Shown here in pieces: positions 26,062 to 35,504 of a DNA stretch of 64,000 nucleotides; position 1 is the first letter of the stretch, and each line of letters opens with the position of its first letter. The DNA comes from DATHTK01 sp035463295. Lineage in GTDB: Bacteria > Actinomycetota > Rubrobacteria > Rubrobacterales > Rubrobacteraceae. Position numbers and translations under genes: made by a program. The stretch spans positions 1 through 64,000 of the forward strand of contig DATHTK010000039.1 in the NCBI GenBank assembly GCA_035463295.1, in the 5' to 3' direction. A model generated the notes under the pieces. It searched no databases. It saw nothing but the letters and a program-made list of their open reading frames with translations, and was not told where the DNA came from.

Positions 26062-27636
26062 CTAGTGCACCTGCTTCTCCTGCTCCGCCCACTCCCTGTC
26101 GCGCAGGACGAACTTCTGCACCTTGCCGGTCGAAGTCTTCGGGAGGTCGCCGAACTCGACGGCGGCGGGCGCCTTGAAGCGAGCGATGTGCTCCTTGCAG
26201 AAGTCTATGATCTCCTGCTCGGTCGCCTCCTGGTCCTTCTTCAAGGTGACGAAGGCCTTGGGACGCTCGCCCCACTTCTCGTCCGGGATGGCGACCACGG
26301 CGGCCTCCATCACCGCCGGATGCTTCGCGACGGCCTGCTCCACCTCTATGGTCGAGATGTTCTCGCCGCCGGAGATGATGATGTCCTTGCTCCGATCGCG
26401 GATCTCGATGTACCCGTCCGGGTGCCAGACGGCGACGTCGCCCGAGTGGTACCAGCCGCCCTCGAAGGCCTCTTCCGTGGCTTCCTCGTTCTCGAAGTAG
26501 CCCTTGGCGACCATGTTACCGTGCATCACGATCTCGCCCATCGTCTCGCCGTCGCGCTCCACGTCGTTCGTGTTCTCGTCCACGACCCGGACGAGGTCCG
26601 CTGTCAGGTACCCCTGCCCCTGGCGCGCCATGAGCCTCGCCCACTCGTCGGCGTCGAGCTCCTCCCACTCCGGGTGGACGCCGCTCGTGGTCATCGGGCC
26701 GTAGGTCTCGGTAAGGCCGTAGATGTGCAGCGGCCGGATGTTCAGGTCGGCGAGCTGGCCGAGTAGGGTGGGTGAGGGGGGCGCGCCGGCGATGGCAGCG
26801 GTGACCCGCACGTCGAGCTCGCGCGCCGCGTCCTCGTTGACTATCCCGATCTGGACCGTGGGGGCGGCGCAGTAGTGCGTTATCCTCTCGGCCTCGAAGA
26901 GCTCCCAGATCCGGGCCGGCTCGACCTTCCTCAGACACACGTGTGTACCCGCGATCGCGGTGACCGCCCAGGGATAGGTCCACCCGTTGCAGTGGAACAT
27001 TGGTAGCGTCCAGAGGTACCGCGTCTCGTAGTCCATCCCGACCTCGATGACGTTCCCCAACGCGCTCAGGTACGCCCCTCGGTGGGTGTACATCACCCCT
27101 TTCGGGCGTCCGGTCGTGCCGGAGGTGTAGTTTATGGAGATCGTCTCCTCCTCGTCCTCGAGCACGCTCTCCACGGGCTCCGGCGAGCCCTCCGCCAGGT
27201 AGTCCTCGTACGGGTCGCCCGCCTCTCCGGTGTCGTCTATGCGCACCCGCTCGACACCCTCGTCCACGTCATCGAGCAGCCCCTCCAGTTCGGCGTCGAC
27301 GAAGACCATCTTCGCGCCGGAGTGCCCGACGATGTAGGCGACCTCGTCCCTGCCGAGGCGGGTGTTGATGGCTACGAGCACGAGCCCGGCCGCCGGCACG
27401 GCGAAGTGCGCCTCGAGCATCGGCGGGGTGTTCGGGCAGAGAAAGGCTACCCGGTCGCCCTTCTCGAGTCCCGCTTCGCGCAGGCGCGAGGCGAGGCGGT
27501 TGACCCTCTCTTCGAGATCTCGGTACGTAAAGCGCCTCTCGCCGTAGACCACGGCGGTCTTCTCCGGAAACATGTACGCGCTGCGCCGCAAGAGATCGAC
27601 TGGCGTAAGCTCGCTGCGGTAGACCTTCTCGCTCAC
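26062..27636 (-). CDS. acyl-CoA synthetase (AMP-forming)
   Basis: A 524-residue ANL-superfamily ligase activating a carboxylic acid with ATP and CoA. The P-loop TSGTTGRPKG is at 171-180, GLTETYGP forms the A5 motif, YHSGDVAVWHPDGY the A7/A8 hinge region, and the C-terminal catalytic lysine is Lys505 (TSTGK). Length fits medium/long-chain acyl-CoA synthetases. It heads a minus-strand run with PhzF and crotonase genes and may feed the fadN-fadA pathway. Confidence 0.9.
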   Translation of the reverse strand: MSEKVYRSELTPVDLLRRSAYMFPEKTAVVYGERRFTYRDLEERVNRLASRLREAGLEKGDRVAFLCPNTPPMLEAHFAVPAAGLVLVAINTRLGRDEVAYIVGHSGAKMVFVDAELEGLLDDVDEGVERVRIDDTGEAGDPYEDYLAEGSPEPVESVLEDEEETISINYTSGTTGRPKGVMYTHRGAYLSALGNVIEVGMDYETRYLWTLPMFHCNGWTYPWAVTAIAGTHVCLRKVEPARIWELFEAERITHYCAAPTVQIGIVNEDAARELDVRVTAAIAGAPPSPTLLGQLADLNIRPLHIYGLTETYGPMTTSGVHPEWEELDADEWARLMARQGQGYLTADLVRVVDENTNDVERDGETMGEIVMHGNMVAKGYFENEEATEEAFEGGWYHSGDVAVWHPDGYIEIRDRSKDIIISGGENISTIEVEQAVAKHPAVMEAAVVAIPDEKWGERPKAFVTLKKDQEATEQEIIDFCKEHIARFKAPAAVEFGDLPKTSTGKVQKFVLRDREWAEQEKQVH

Positions 27637-27804
27637 CTGGATGGCTCCTTCCCTATCTCCGTTCCTCCTTCTGCAATTACATCATAAACAGGGCATGATC
27701 GTGCCCGAGCGTCGCGGGCGTGGGACCAGCCAGGACCCCGCCAGGTGGAAGTCGACGAGCGGGGTTCGTTATTATGGTTGCCGAGTCACAGAAAGGGGAT
27801 GAGT

Positions 27805-28746
27805 ATGGCTGGTGGAGCCCGGACGGCGGAGGTGAGACCCGAGACCTACAGCTACGTGTTCAACCCCTATCGGGAACCCATAGCCCGCGTCCATCCCGGG
27901 AACCGGGTGGTCATTCACACCAACGACGCCTTCGAGAGCCGGATCCAGAGCAAGGAAGACCTCCCGAGCCGCGCTCTGGCCACGGCCAAGTTCCTCAACC
28001 CCCAGACCGGTCCGATCTACGTGGAAGGGGCCGAGCCCGGCGACACCCTGGCTGTGAGCATCGAGAACATCGAACCGACGCGGGACTTCGCGGTGAGCGT
28101 TCTCGTACCGTACTTCGGCGGTCTCACGTCGACCAACTTCACCCGGACGCTCCAGGAACCTCTCCCCGAACGGGTCTGGATATGGGACTTCGTGGACGGT
28201 GGAGACAGACTGGCCAACGAAGATCTCGGGGTGGAGCTGGAGTGGGAGCCGTTCATGGGCACCCTTGCCGTGGCTCCGGACCTGGAGGCCATTACGGCAC
28301 TTGCTCCCGGTCCCTTCGGGGGCAACATGGACGTGCCGGACGTGCGGCCGGGGAACACCGTCTACCTCCCGGTGTGGAACGAGGGAGCGCTCTTCTACAC
28401 CGGGGACTGTCACGCCCGGCAGGGCCAGGGAGAGCTCTGCGGCGTCGCGCTGGAGATCACGGCGAAGGTTACGGTGGTGTTCGACGTCATCAAGGGCAAG
28501 GAGATAGAGTGGCCCCGTATCGAGTCGGACGACAGGATCATGGTCGTCGGGAGCGCTCGTCCGATGGAGGATGCTGCCCGCATCGCATACACGGAGCTGG
28601 TCCTGTGGCTGGAAGAGGAACACGGGTTCGACCGTTGGGACGCCTACCAGCTTCTGACCCAGGCGGGCGGACTGTACGTGGGTAATATGGTCGACACCAC
28701 GTACTCGCTGGTGGCTTCCATAAGCAAGAGCTATCTGGGGCGCTAG
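27805..28746 (+). CDS. acetamidase/formamidase-family protein
   Basis: A 313-residue FmdA/AmdA-family amidohydrolase. Family features are NPYREPIARVHPGNRVV, GPIYVEGAEPGDTL, GGNMDVPDVRPGNTVYLPV and GDCHARQGQGELCG, the last holding metal-binding residues. It would hydrolyse a short amide to ammonia and acid. AAAGGGG is 6 bases before the ATG at 27805; ATG 27799 and a longer frame to 27745 are less likely. Divergent from the acyl-CoA synthetase. Confidence 0.87.
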   Translation: MAGGARTAEVRPETYSYVFNPYREPIARVHPGNRVVIHTNDAFESRIQSKEDLPSRALATAKFLNPQTGPIYVEGAEPGDTLAVSIENIEPTRDFAVSVLVPYFGGLTSTNFTRTLQEPLPERVWIWDFVDGGDRLANEDLGVELEWEPFMGTLAVAPDLEAITALAPGPFGGNMDVPDVRPGNTVYLPVWNEGALFYTGDCHARQGQGELCGVALEITAKVTVVFDVIKGKEIEWPRIESDDRIMVVGSARPMEDAARIAYTELVLWLEEEHGFDRWDAYQLLTQAGGLYVGNMVDTTYSLVASISKSYLGR

Positions 28747-28783
28747 GACCTACGGAGGTCTCGGTGGCTACATCACGTGACCG

Positions 28784-28813
28784 GAAGAGGGCGTGGCCGT
28801 GCCGCCCCTCTTT
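28784..28813 (+). terminator. terminator after the acetamidase gene
   Basis: AAGAGGG and CCCTCTT arms with a bulge, a short internal loop and a T run at the right edge, 38 bases after the stop. Confidence 0.5.
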
Positions 28814-28974
28814 CCCAGCACCGGGCAAGACCGGTAGATGACGTCGGATCGCGCCGCGGTCGGAGGGGGCCTTTCTGTATATAGTGCGAGCGTGCCCGCG
28901 ACGGTCGCGCCGACCACAGGCGCGAGGGCTCGATCGGATAGGCCCTGATCTAGAGGAGGGACAACAGACCTGTA

Positions 28975-31900
28975 ATGAACGTTAGAGACGCGCACCGCCT
29001 CGAACGCCACGCGCGCCGCATCGAGGAGCTCAGACTCTGGCGCAACGCTTGCGAGAGACCCGTCAAGACCTGGCGCTTCACCGCCGGGGGCGACGGTCCG
29101 CACGCGATCGAGGTCGGCGACTTCTGGCCGGAGATCGGCATCCCGGTCCGGCTCTCGGCACGGACGAGGGTTCCAGAGGATTGGGCGGGGCTCCCCGTCG
29201 AGCTGGAGCTCTGGCTCGGCGGTGAGGGGTTTGTCGAGATCTCGGCTGGAAACGGCGGGACGACGAGCGGTCTCAACCCGTTTCATCGCAGCTTTCTCGT
29301 TCTGGACGTTGCGCGGGGCGGGGAGGAGGTGAGCATCGAGGCCGAGGTGGTCTCGAAGGGGATGTTCGGCTCGAACGTCGCCGAGCCGCGCCTGGAGCGG
29401 GCGCGCCTCGCTGTCCCGGAGACTGGGGTGCGGGCGCTGGAGCGGGACCTGGCGGCGGTCTTCGAGGCCTGCGCCGTGCTCGACGATCACGAAGCAGTCC
29501 CTCACCTGCTCGACACCCTCGACGCCGCCGCCGCCGTTCTCTCCGCCGCGTGGCCGACCGCGACCGGCACCACCCTCACCCGCTACCTCGAGGGCTACGC
29601 CAACCCCGTAGGCGACGCGGCTCGGAACCTCCCGCCGCACTACGCCGAGAAGACCGTAGAGATCAACCGGATGCTCGGCGAACCCTGGAGCCTGCCGCGC
29701 GCCCCCGAACCTCTCGGGCCGCTCCCCGACGAAGCGCGGGAGGCGGTGAGGGAGGCGCGCAGGGTAGTCGCGTCCCGCCTCGCGCGGATAAGGGAAGAGT
29801 ACCCGCCCGCCGGGCGCCTCGCGCTCACCGGTCACTCCCACCTCGATCTCGCCTGGCTCTGGCCGCTCGCTGAGACCCGGCGCAAGGCGAAGCGAACCTT
29901 CGCGAGCGTCCTCGGCCTCATGGACCGCTACGAAGACTTCGCCTTCAACCAGTCCTCAGCCCAGGTCTACGAGTGGGTCGAGGGAGACGTGCCCGCACTC
30001 TTCGAGCGGGTAAAGGGACGCGTCGCCGAGGGGCGGTGGGAGCTGGTGGGCGGCTCCTGGGTCGAGCCTGACTGCCAGATCCCCGGCGGTGAGTCTATGG
30101 TGCGTCAGCTCTTCTACGGCCAGAGGTACTTCGAGGAGCGGTTCGGTCGCCGGTGCGCCGTAGCATGGCTCCCGGATACCTTCGGCTACTCCCCATCCCT
30201 CCCCCAGCTCATGCAGGGCGCGGGGATAACCGGCTTCTTTACCTACAAGCTCAACTGGAGCGAGACGAACGACTTCCCCCACGACCTCTTCTTGTGGGAG
30301 GGGATAGACGGCAGCCGCGTCGTAGCCCATACCTTTGAGAACCCCGGCACGGACTACAACGGCGACGTCACCCCCCATGACCTGTACGGCACCTGGCGCA
30401 ATTTCAGGGGCAAGCGTCATCACCCGGAGAGCATCTTCTCCTTCGGCTGGGGCGACGGTGGCGGCGGGCCGAGCGAGAAGATGCTAGAGAGCTACGACCG
30501 CCTCAAGAGCTTCCCCGCCATGCCCCGCCTGAGGATGTCGCGCATGGACGACTTCTTTGCCTCGCTCCCCCGAGAGGGCCTTCCGAAGTGGGTTGGCGAG
30601 CTCTACCTGGAGCTGCACCGCGGCACCCTCACCACTCAGGCCAGGGCCAAGAAGCTGAACCGCGAGGCCGAGCACCGGCTGCTCGAGGCCGAGGTCTTCG
30701 CTACTCTCGGCGGTGGCCCATACCCGGCGCAGGAACTGGAGAGCCTGTGGAAGGCGTTGTTGCTCAACCAGTTCCACGACATCCTTCCGGGAACCTCGAT
30801 CTCCGAGGTCTACGAGGAAGCCCATCAGCAACTCGAGGAGACGGTGGCCGGGACCGAATCGCTGCGCGACGGAGCCCTGCGACGCCCCATGGCGGGACCG
30901 GGAGGAGGGGTGACCGTGGCCAATGCAGCCCTCCATCCCCGGCCGCTCACCGTTCTGCTGCCACTAGACCAGGGGGTGGTCGCAGACGTGGAGGGCGAGC
31001 CTCTCCCGACGCAGCAGACCCCGGAAGGGCTCCTCGTCCACGCGCCGGACCGCGAGGTTCCGGGTCTGGGTTGGACCCCGCTGCGCCACGAAGTAGTGAA
31101 CGCTGGCGAGCTGGAGACCGTCTCCGGTATCGAGGTCGGGGAGCGGAGCGGAGGGGCCTTTATCGAGAACGAGATCCTGCGCGTCGAGGTCTCTGCCGAC
31201 GGAGACCTCGCGCGCGTCTACGACAAGGAAGCGGGCCGCGAGGTACTCGACGGACGCGGCAATCGGCTCCTGGCCTACGTGGACAAACCGCCCAACTGGG
31301 ACGCCTGGGACATACACCAGGGCTACGAGAAGGAGGGAGAGGAGATCCCCGGTGCTGAGAGCATCGAGGTGGCCGAGGCGGGGCCCCTGCGCGGCGCGGT
31401 ACGCGTCGAGCGCCGCTTCCGAGGTTCGCGCATAGTGCAGACTTACAGGCTGCTCTCCTCATCGAGGCGCCTGGACATCGAGACGCGCGCGGAGTGGCAC
31501 GAGCGGCAGGTGCTGTTGCGCGCGCTCTTTCCGCTGGGCGTCCGCTCGCACGAGGCGACCTTCGAGACGATGTACGGCGCCGTCAAGCGCCCGACGCACC
31601 GCAACACCTCCTGGGACGAGGTCCGCTTCGAGGTCTGCGCTCACCGCTTCGCCGACCTCTCCGAGCCGGGCTACGGCGTAGCTCTCCTGAACGACGGCAA
31701 GTACGGCCACAGCGCCATGGACAACGTGCTCGGCATAAGCCTGCTCCGCAGCCCGCTCTATCCGGACCCGCTCGCCGACGAAGGGGAGCATCGCTTCACC
31801 TACAGCTTGTTCCCGCACCCCGGGGACTGGACCGAGGCCGGGGTAGCGAGGGAGGCCTTCGCGCTCAACAGCCCGCTCGTCGCCGTCGCGGGGGACGGAC

Positions 31901-32172
31901 CATCCGAATGCGGGTTCGTGGCGGCGGAGGGACTCGAGCTCGCGCTGGGGAGCCTCAAGAAGGCGGGGGACGGACGAGGAGTTATCCTTCGCCTCTACGA
32001 GCCGCACGGCGCGCGCGGAGAGGTCGTCCTGCGCTTCGACTCCGGCTTCGAGAGCGCCGAGAGGGTCAACCTGCTCGAAGAGCCCGCGGGCGTGGTGGAG
32101 ACGAGCGGCGACGAGGTCCGGCTGGAAGTGCGACCGTTCGAGGTGGTAACGCTGCGCGTGGAGGCGGGGTAA
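28975..32172 (+). CDS. alpha-mannosidase, GH38
   Basis: A 1065-residue GH38 enzyme. The N-terminal ancillary domain precedes the catalytic domain, where zinc ligands lie in GHSHLDLAW (His289, Asp291) and the nucleophile is Asp401 in LPDTFGYS. Long beta-rich C-terminal domains follow. It removes alpha-linked mannose from oligosaccharides, probably in the cytoplasm since no signal peptide is visible. The nearest AGGAGGG is about 16 bases before the ATG, rather far. It leads a plus-strand group of sugar genes. Confidence 0.92.
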   Translation: MNVRDAHRLERHARRIEELRLWRNACERPVKTWRFTAGGDGPHAIEVGDFWPEIGIPVRLSARTRVPEDWAGLPVELELWLGGEGFVEISAGNGGTTSGLNPFHRSFLVLDVARGGEEVSIEAEVVSKGMFGSNVAEPRLERARLAVPETGVRALERDLAAVFEACAVLDDHEAVPHLLDTLDAAAAVLSAAWPTATGTTLTRYLEGYANPVGDAARNLPPHYAEKTVEINRMLGEPWSLPRAPEPLGPLPDEAREAVREARRVVASRLARIREEYPPAGRLALTGHSHLDLAWLWPLAETRRKAKRTFASVLGLMDRYEDFAFNQSSAQVYEWVEGDVPALFERVKGRVAEGRWELVGGSWVEPDCQIPGGESMVRQLFYGQRYFEERFGRRCAVAWLPDTFGYSPSLPQLMQGAGITGFFTYKLNWSETNDFPHDLFLWEGIDGSRVVAHTFENPGTDYNGDVTPHDLYGTWRNFRGKRHHPESIFSFGWGDGGGGPSEKMLESYDRLKSFPAMPRLRMSRMDDFFASLPREGLPKWVGELYLELHRGTLTTQARAKKLNREAEHRLLEAEVFATLGGGPYPAQELESLWKALLLNQFHDILPGTSISEVYEEAHQQLEETVAGTESLRDGALRRPMAGPGGGVTVANAALHPRPLTVLLPLDQGVVADVEGEPLPTQQTPEGLLVHAPDREVPGLGWTPLRHEVVNAGELETVSGIEVGERSGGAFIENEILRVEVSADGDLARVYDKEAGREVLDGRGNRLLAYVDKPPNWDAWDIHQGYEKEGEEIPGAESIEVAEAGPLRGAVRVERRFRGSRIVQTYRLLSSSRRLDIETRAEWHERQVLLRALFPLGVRSHEATFETMYGAVKRPTHRNTSWDEVRFEVCAHRFADLSEPGYGVALLNDGKYGHSAMDNVLGISLLRSPLYPDPLADEGEHRFTYSLFPHPGDWTEAGVAREAFALNSPLVAVAGDGPSECGFVAAEGLELALGSLKKAGDGRGVILRLYEPHGARGEVVLRFDSGFESAERVNLLEEPAGVVETSGDEVRLEVRPFEVVTLRVEAG

Positions 32173-32207
32173 GATACCCGCGAGCCGGCGAGGTCAAGGG
32201 GACGGGC

Positions 32208-33083
32208 GTGGAGTATAGACGGTTGGGACGGTTTGAGAGGGAGAACTCGGTGCTCATCTTCGGTGGGGCCGCGCTCTCCGCGGTGAGCGAGGAGGACGCG
32301 GACCGCGCGATCTCCCTCGCCCTCGAGGCCGGCGTAAACCACCTCGACACCGCCGCCGACTACGGCGACTCCGAGCTCCACTACGGGCGCTGGATGCCGG
32401 AGATAAGGGACCGCATCTTCCTCTCCACCAAGACCGGTGAGCGCGACAAGGACTCCGCGAGGCGCCAGATCGAGGCCTCCCTCGAGCGTCTGCGAGTGGA
32501 TAGCGTGGACCTGATCCAGCTCCACGCGGTTGGCGACCTCGACGACCTCGAGCGTGCCACCGGTTCCGGAGGCTCCCTGGAGGCGGCTGCCGAGGCGAAG
32601 GAGGAAGGCATCGTCGGCGCCGTCGGCATCACCGGCCACGGACACGAGGCGCCCGCGACCCACCTCGAGGCCCTGCGGCGCTACCCGTTCGACACGGTGC
32701 TCACGCCCTGGAACTATATTCTCAGCCGGGACGAGGGCTATCGGCGGGACTTCGAGGCGCTCGTCGAGGAGATAGAGCGCCAGGGCGCGGGCCTCATGAT
32801 CATCAAGACCATCTCACGCCGCAATTGGCCGGAAGGCGACCCTACGCAGGGACAGCGCTACGCAACCTGGTACGAGCCGTTCGACGAGCAACGCTACATG
32901 GAGGCCGCCGTCTCCTTCGTGCTCTCTCGCGAGGAGGTTGCCGGCCTGGCGATGGTCGGGGACGTTGGCCTGATGCCGATGATGATCGAGGCCGAGAAGC
33001 ACCGGATGCCGCTGGAGGAAGCCGAAGCAGCGCTCTCGCAGGCACCGGACTACTCCTCCCCGTTTATCTCGGTGCCTTTCTAG
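32208..33083 (+). CDS. aldo/keto reductase
   Basis: A 291-residue NAD(P)H-dependent reductase of the TIM-barrel AKR fold. The catalytic tetrad is Asp47, Tyr52, Lys75 and His106 (HLDTAADYG, STKTG, QLHAV). A GTG start at 32208 follows AAGGGG; the frame runs upstream inside the mannosidase gene, which is a shadow. The C-terminal half contains Met-rich MVGDVGLMPMM. Placement just after GH38 suggests it handles a released or oxidised sugar, but the substrate is not known. Confidence 0.85.
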   Translation: MEYRRLGRFERENSVLIFGGAALSAVSEEDADRAISLALEAGVNHLDTAADYGDSELHYGRWMPEIRDRIFLSTKTGERDKDSARRQIEASLERLRVDSVDLIQLHAVGDLDDLERATGSGGSLEAAAEAKEEGIVGAVGITGHGHEAPATHLEALRRYPFDTVLTPWNYILSRDEGYRRDFEALVEEIERQGAGLMIIKTISRRNWPEGDPTQGQRYATWYEPFDEQRYMEAAVSFVLSREEVAGLAMVGDVGLMPMMIEAEKHRMPLEEAEAALSQAPDYSSPFISVPF

Positions 33084-33172
33084 AGATAGAGGTTTCAGTC
33101 TTCAGGTGTCAGTGAAAGATAGGAGTTGGCACCTGTCAGCTGATGCATGATGCGCGCGAAAAGGAGACGACC

Positions 33173-34135
33173 TTGCAGAAGCGATCGTTCGGGAAGACGG
33201 AGATGGAGATCACCGAGATAGGCTTCGGTAGCTGGGCCATCGGCGGAAGCGGGTGGGCTGCGGCCTGGGGGCCGCAGGACGACGAGGAGGCCATAGGCGC
33301 TATAAGGCGGGCTGTCGAGCTGGGGATGAACTGGGTCGACACCGCCGCCGTCTACGGCCTTGGCCACTCCGAGGAACTCGTCGCCCGGGCTCTCAAGGGC
33401 GTCCCGGAGGCTAACCGTCCGTACGTCTTCACCAAGTGCGCCCTCACGTGGGACGAGAGTAGTGAGGTACACAACAGCCTGAAGGCCGACTCGGTAAAGC
33501 GCGAGTGCGAGGACTCCCTGCGGCGTCTCCAGACGGACGTAATCGACCTATACCAGGTCCACTGGCCCAACCCCGACGAGGATATCGAGGAGGGCTGGAG
33601 CGCGATGGCAGAGCTCAAGGAGGAGGGGAAGGTCCGGCACATCGGGGTTTCGAACTTCGATGTCTCGCAGCTGGAGCGGGCGCAAGAGATAGCCCCGGTC
33701 GAGACGCTCCAGCCCCCCTACAACATGCTAAACAGGTGTGTAGAGGAGGAGATCCTGCCCTACTGCGCCGAGAACGACGTCGGCGTGATCGTCTACTCGC
33801 CGATGAGGAGCGGGCTCCTCACCGGGAAGATGACCCGCGAGCGCGTCGAGGGCCTCCCCTCGGACGACTGGCGGCGCAACAGCGAGGACTTCCAGGAGCC
33901 GAGGCTCTCGCGCAACCTGGAGCTCGTCGGGCTGCTGGAGGAGATCGGCGGACGGCACGGCAGGTCCCCGGGAGAGGTGGCGATTGCCTGGACCCTGCGT
34001 CACCCGGCCGTGACCGCTGCCATCGTCGGTGGGCGACGCCCGGACCAGGTAGACGGCATCATCGGTGCCGCCGACCTCTCTCTGAGCGAGGACGAGGTCG
34101 GGAGGATAGAGGCGTTCCTCAGCGAGAAGCCCTGA
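33173..34135 (+). CDS. aldo/keto reductase
   Basis: A 320-residue AKR of the potassium-channel-beta/YajO-like group, with GFGSWAIGG at the N-terminus, tetrad Asp56 and Tyr61 (DTAAVYG), TKCALTW and QVHWP. I use the TTG at 33173 because AAGGAG lies 7 bases upstream; ATG at 33143 has no ribosome site. Second of three AKRs in the carbohydrate region and only distantly like the first. Confidence 0.87.
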   Translation: MQKRSFGKTEMEITEIGFGSWAIGGSGWAAAWGPQDDEEAIGAIRRAVELGMNWVDTAAVYGLGHSEELVARALKGVPEANRPYVFTKCALTWDESSEVHNSLKADSVKRECEDSLRRLQTDVIDLYQVHWPNPDEDIEEGWSAMAELKEEGKVRHIGVSNFDVSQLERAQEIAPVETLQPPYNMLNRCVEEEILPYCAENDVGVIVYSPMRSGLLTGKMTRERVEGLPSDDWRRNSEDFQEPRLSRNLELVGLLEEIGGRHGRSPGEVAIAWTLRHPAVTAAIVGGRRPDQVDGIIGAADLSLSEDEVGRIEAFLSEKP

Positions 34136-34151
34136 CCCCGGCCTTCACGTA

Positions 34152-34412
34152 CTACGCACCCCGGAGGCTCGAGATCAGGCGGTAGATAGCTATAAGCGCG
34201 AGCGAGCCGAGGGTAGCCCACAGAATCGAGGCAACCGTGAACTGTGTCGCCCCGGCGCCCCCGAAGAGCCCGGCGACGAACCGTGCGAGGAGCGAGCCCG
34301 TCGCCCCGAGGACGAGCGTTACGCTCAGCCCCCCGGGGTTGCGGCCCGGCAGGACCAGCTCCCCCGTAACGGCCGCGAGAAGGCCTATGGCGATCCAGCC
34401 GAAAAGGTCCAT
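34152..34412 (-). CDS. GlsB/YeaQ/YmgE-family small membrane protein
   Basis: An 86-residue protein with three hydrophobic segments and the glycine-rich PGRNPGGLSVTLVLG element of the transglycosylase-associated (PF04226) family. These are stress-related inner-membrane proteins without known enzymatic activity. It is in opposite orientation to the sugar genes and convergent with the aldo/keto reductase. Confidence 0.8.
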   Translation of the reverse strand: MDLFGWIAIGLLAAVTGELVLPGRNPGGLSVTLVLGATGSLLARFVAGLFGGAGATQFTVASILWATLGSLALIAIYRLISSLRGA

Positions 34413-34503
34413 CGACCCCTTTCTCTGCTCTGGCTCCTATATGTTAATCGACCTCGGGCTCCTTTCGAGCCCCTGCGATGATTGATGCTACGATCTCGGT
34501 ACC

Positions 34504-35178
34504 ATGCCCAAGAGAGAAACCCAGAGCGAGGTTATCCGGGAGTTCGACCGCCAGGTCCGGAACCTGGTCCAGAGGGGATACCCCGACATCATCGGCGTGA
34601 CGGCCGGGGAGTTTACGAGGTACATCGAACCGCTGGAAGAAAGAATCGGAGAACTCGCCGCACGGGGCGAGATCTGGGCACGTGAAGGACGCCTTCCGTT
34701 CGTCGTAGTCGTCAAGAGCGACCTGGTGACCACAGAGATGGCTATGCCACTCGTAGATCTCAATGACAAGAAGGGGTTTATTGGCATGCACCCGGTGGAG
34801 CCAGGCAGTTTCGAGCCTATCAAGAGCCTGCAGATTCCTGATGGCATGGCCTACCTCTTGGTGGACATCGATACGGGCAACGAGACACGCAACGTTACGC
34901 CGGATGACGCGCTGAACATAATCGAGCAGAAGCAACGCTCCCCGCTCACCATCGACGAGGGCGTTGCTCTTGTTACCCACTACCCTGAGATATTGAGGAC
35001 CCATAACTGTTTCTCTCTGCTTGGTTCTCGCTGTGGTGACCGCAGGGTAACTGCGCTGTGGATCAGCAAGGGCAGACCGCGGCTCGGCTGGTGCTGGGCT
35101 GGCAACCCGCATACTTGGTTGGGCTCGGCTTCCTGCGGCAGGAGAGTCGGAGCAGAAGCCGGGCGGTCCATCCCGTGA
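34504..35178 (+). CDS. DUF5701 family protein
   Basis: A 224-residue soluble protein. The C-terminal block THNCFSLLGSRCGDRRVTAL, then GWCWAGNPHTWLGSASC, is rich in Cys and Trp and matches my memory of DUF5701. The first half is charged and helical (EFDRQVRNLVQRGYPDIIG). Function unknown; conserved cysteines hint at metal or redox but that is speculation. Divergent from the GlsB-like gene. Confidence 0.75.
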   Translation: MPKRETQSEVIREFDRQVRNLVQRGYPDIIGVTAGEFTRYIEPLEERIGELAARGEIWAREGRLPFVVVVKSDLVTTEMAMPLVDLNDKKGFIGMHPVEPGSFEPIKSLQIPDGMAYLLVDIDTGNETRNVTPDDALNIIEQKQRSPLTIDEGVALVTHYPEILRTHNCFSLLGSRCGDRRVTALWISKGRPRLGWCWAGNPHTWLGSASCGRRVGAEAGRSIP

Positions 35179-35504
35179 CGGCTCCGGTACCCGGCATGCG
35201 CGTAGGACCCGCGGGCACCTCGGTCGCTGCCCGCCGGGAGGGCCTCGAGGATGCGGGTCGCTCTCTCGAAGCCCCGATCCCGGAGAGAGCCTCTCGGACA
35301 GGCTTCGTGGAGTACGACGGCCGGTAGAGGGGAAGCCTAACCGCAACGCATCCTATCCGCCCTGAGGGAACTGCAGATCATCCATGGTCACGAGCCATCC
35401 CAGCCCCGGGGCCCCCGTCTTGTAGCGCGCTTCACTTGTTGACTCGAATATGAGACCTAGGTACTCTTTCAGGCTGGTAGGGGCAAGAGGGGAAGGAGAA
35501 TGGG
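35179..35504. other. intergenic region before the symporter
   Basis: Apart from the promoter candidate at 35439-35467, no frame here looks coding and no hairpin stands out. Confidence 0.4.
35439..35467 (+). promoter_or_regulatory. candidate promoter of the symporter operon
   Basis: TTGACT (35439-35444), 17-base spacer, TACTCT (35462-35467). It resembles in layout the ABC-operon promoter at 44035. The -10 match is partial. Confidence 0.4.

Noticed and set aside
31494..32207. N-terminal extension of the first aldo/keto reductase frame
   Set aside because: It is a shadow of the mannosidase gene; the AKR fold begins at the GTG at 32208.
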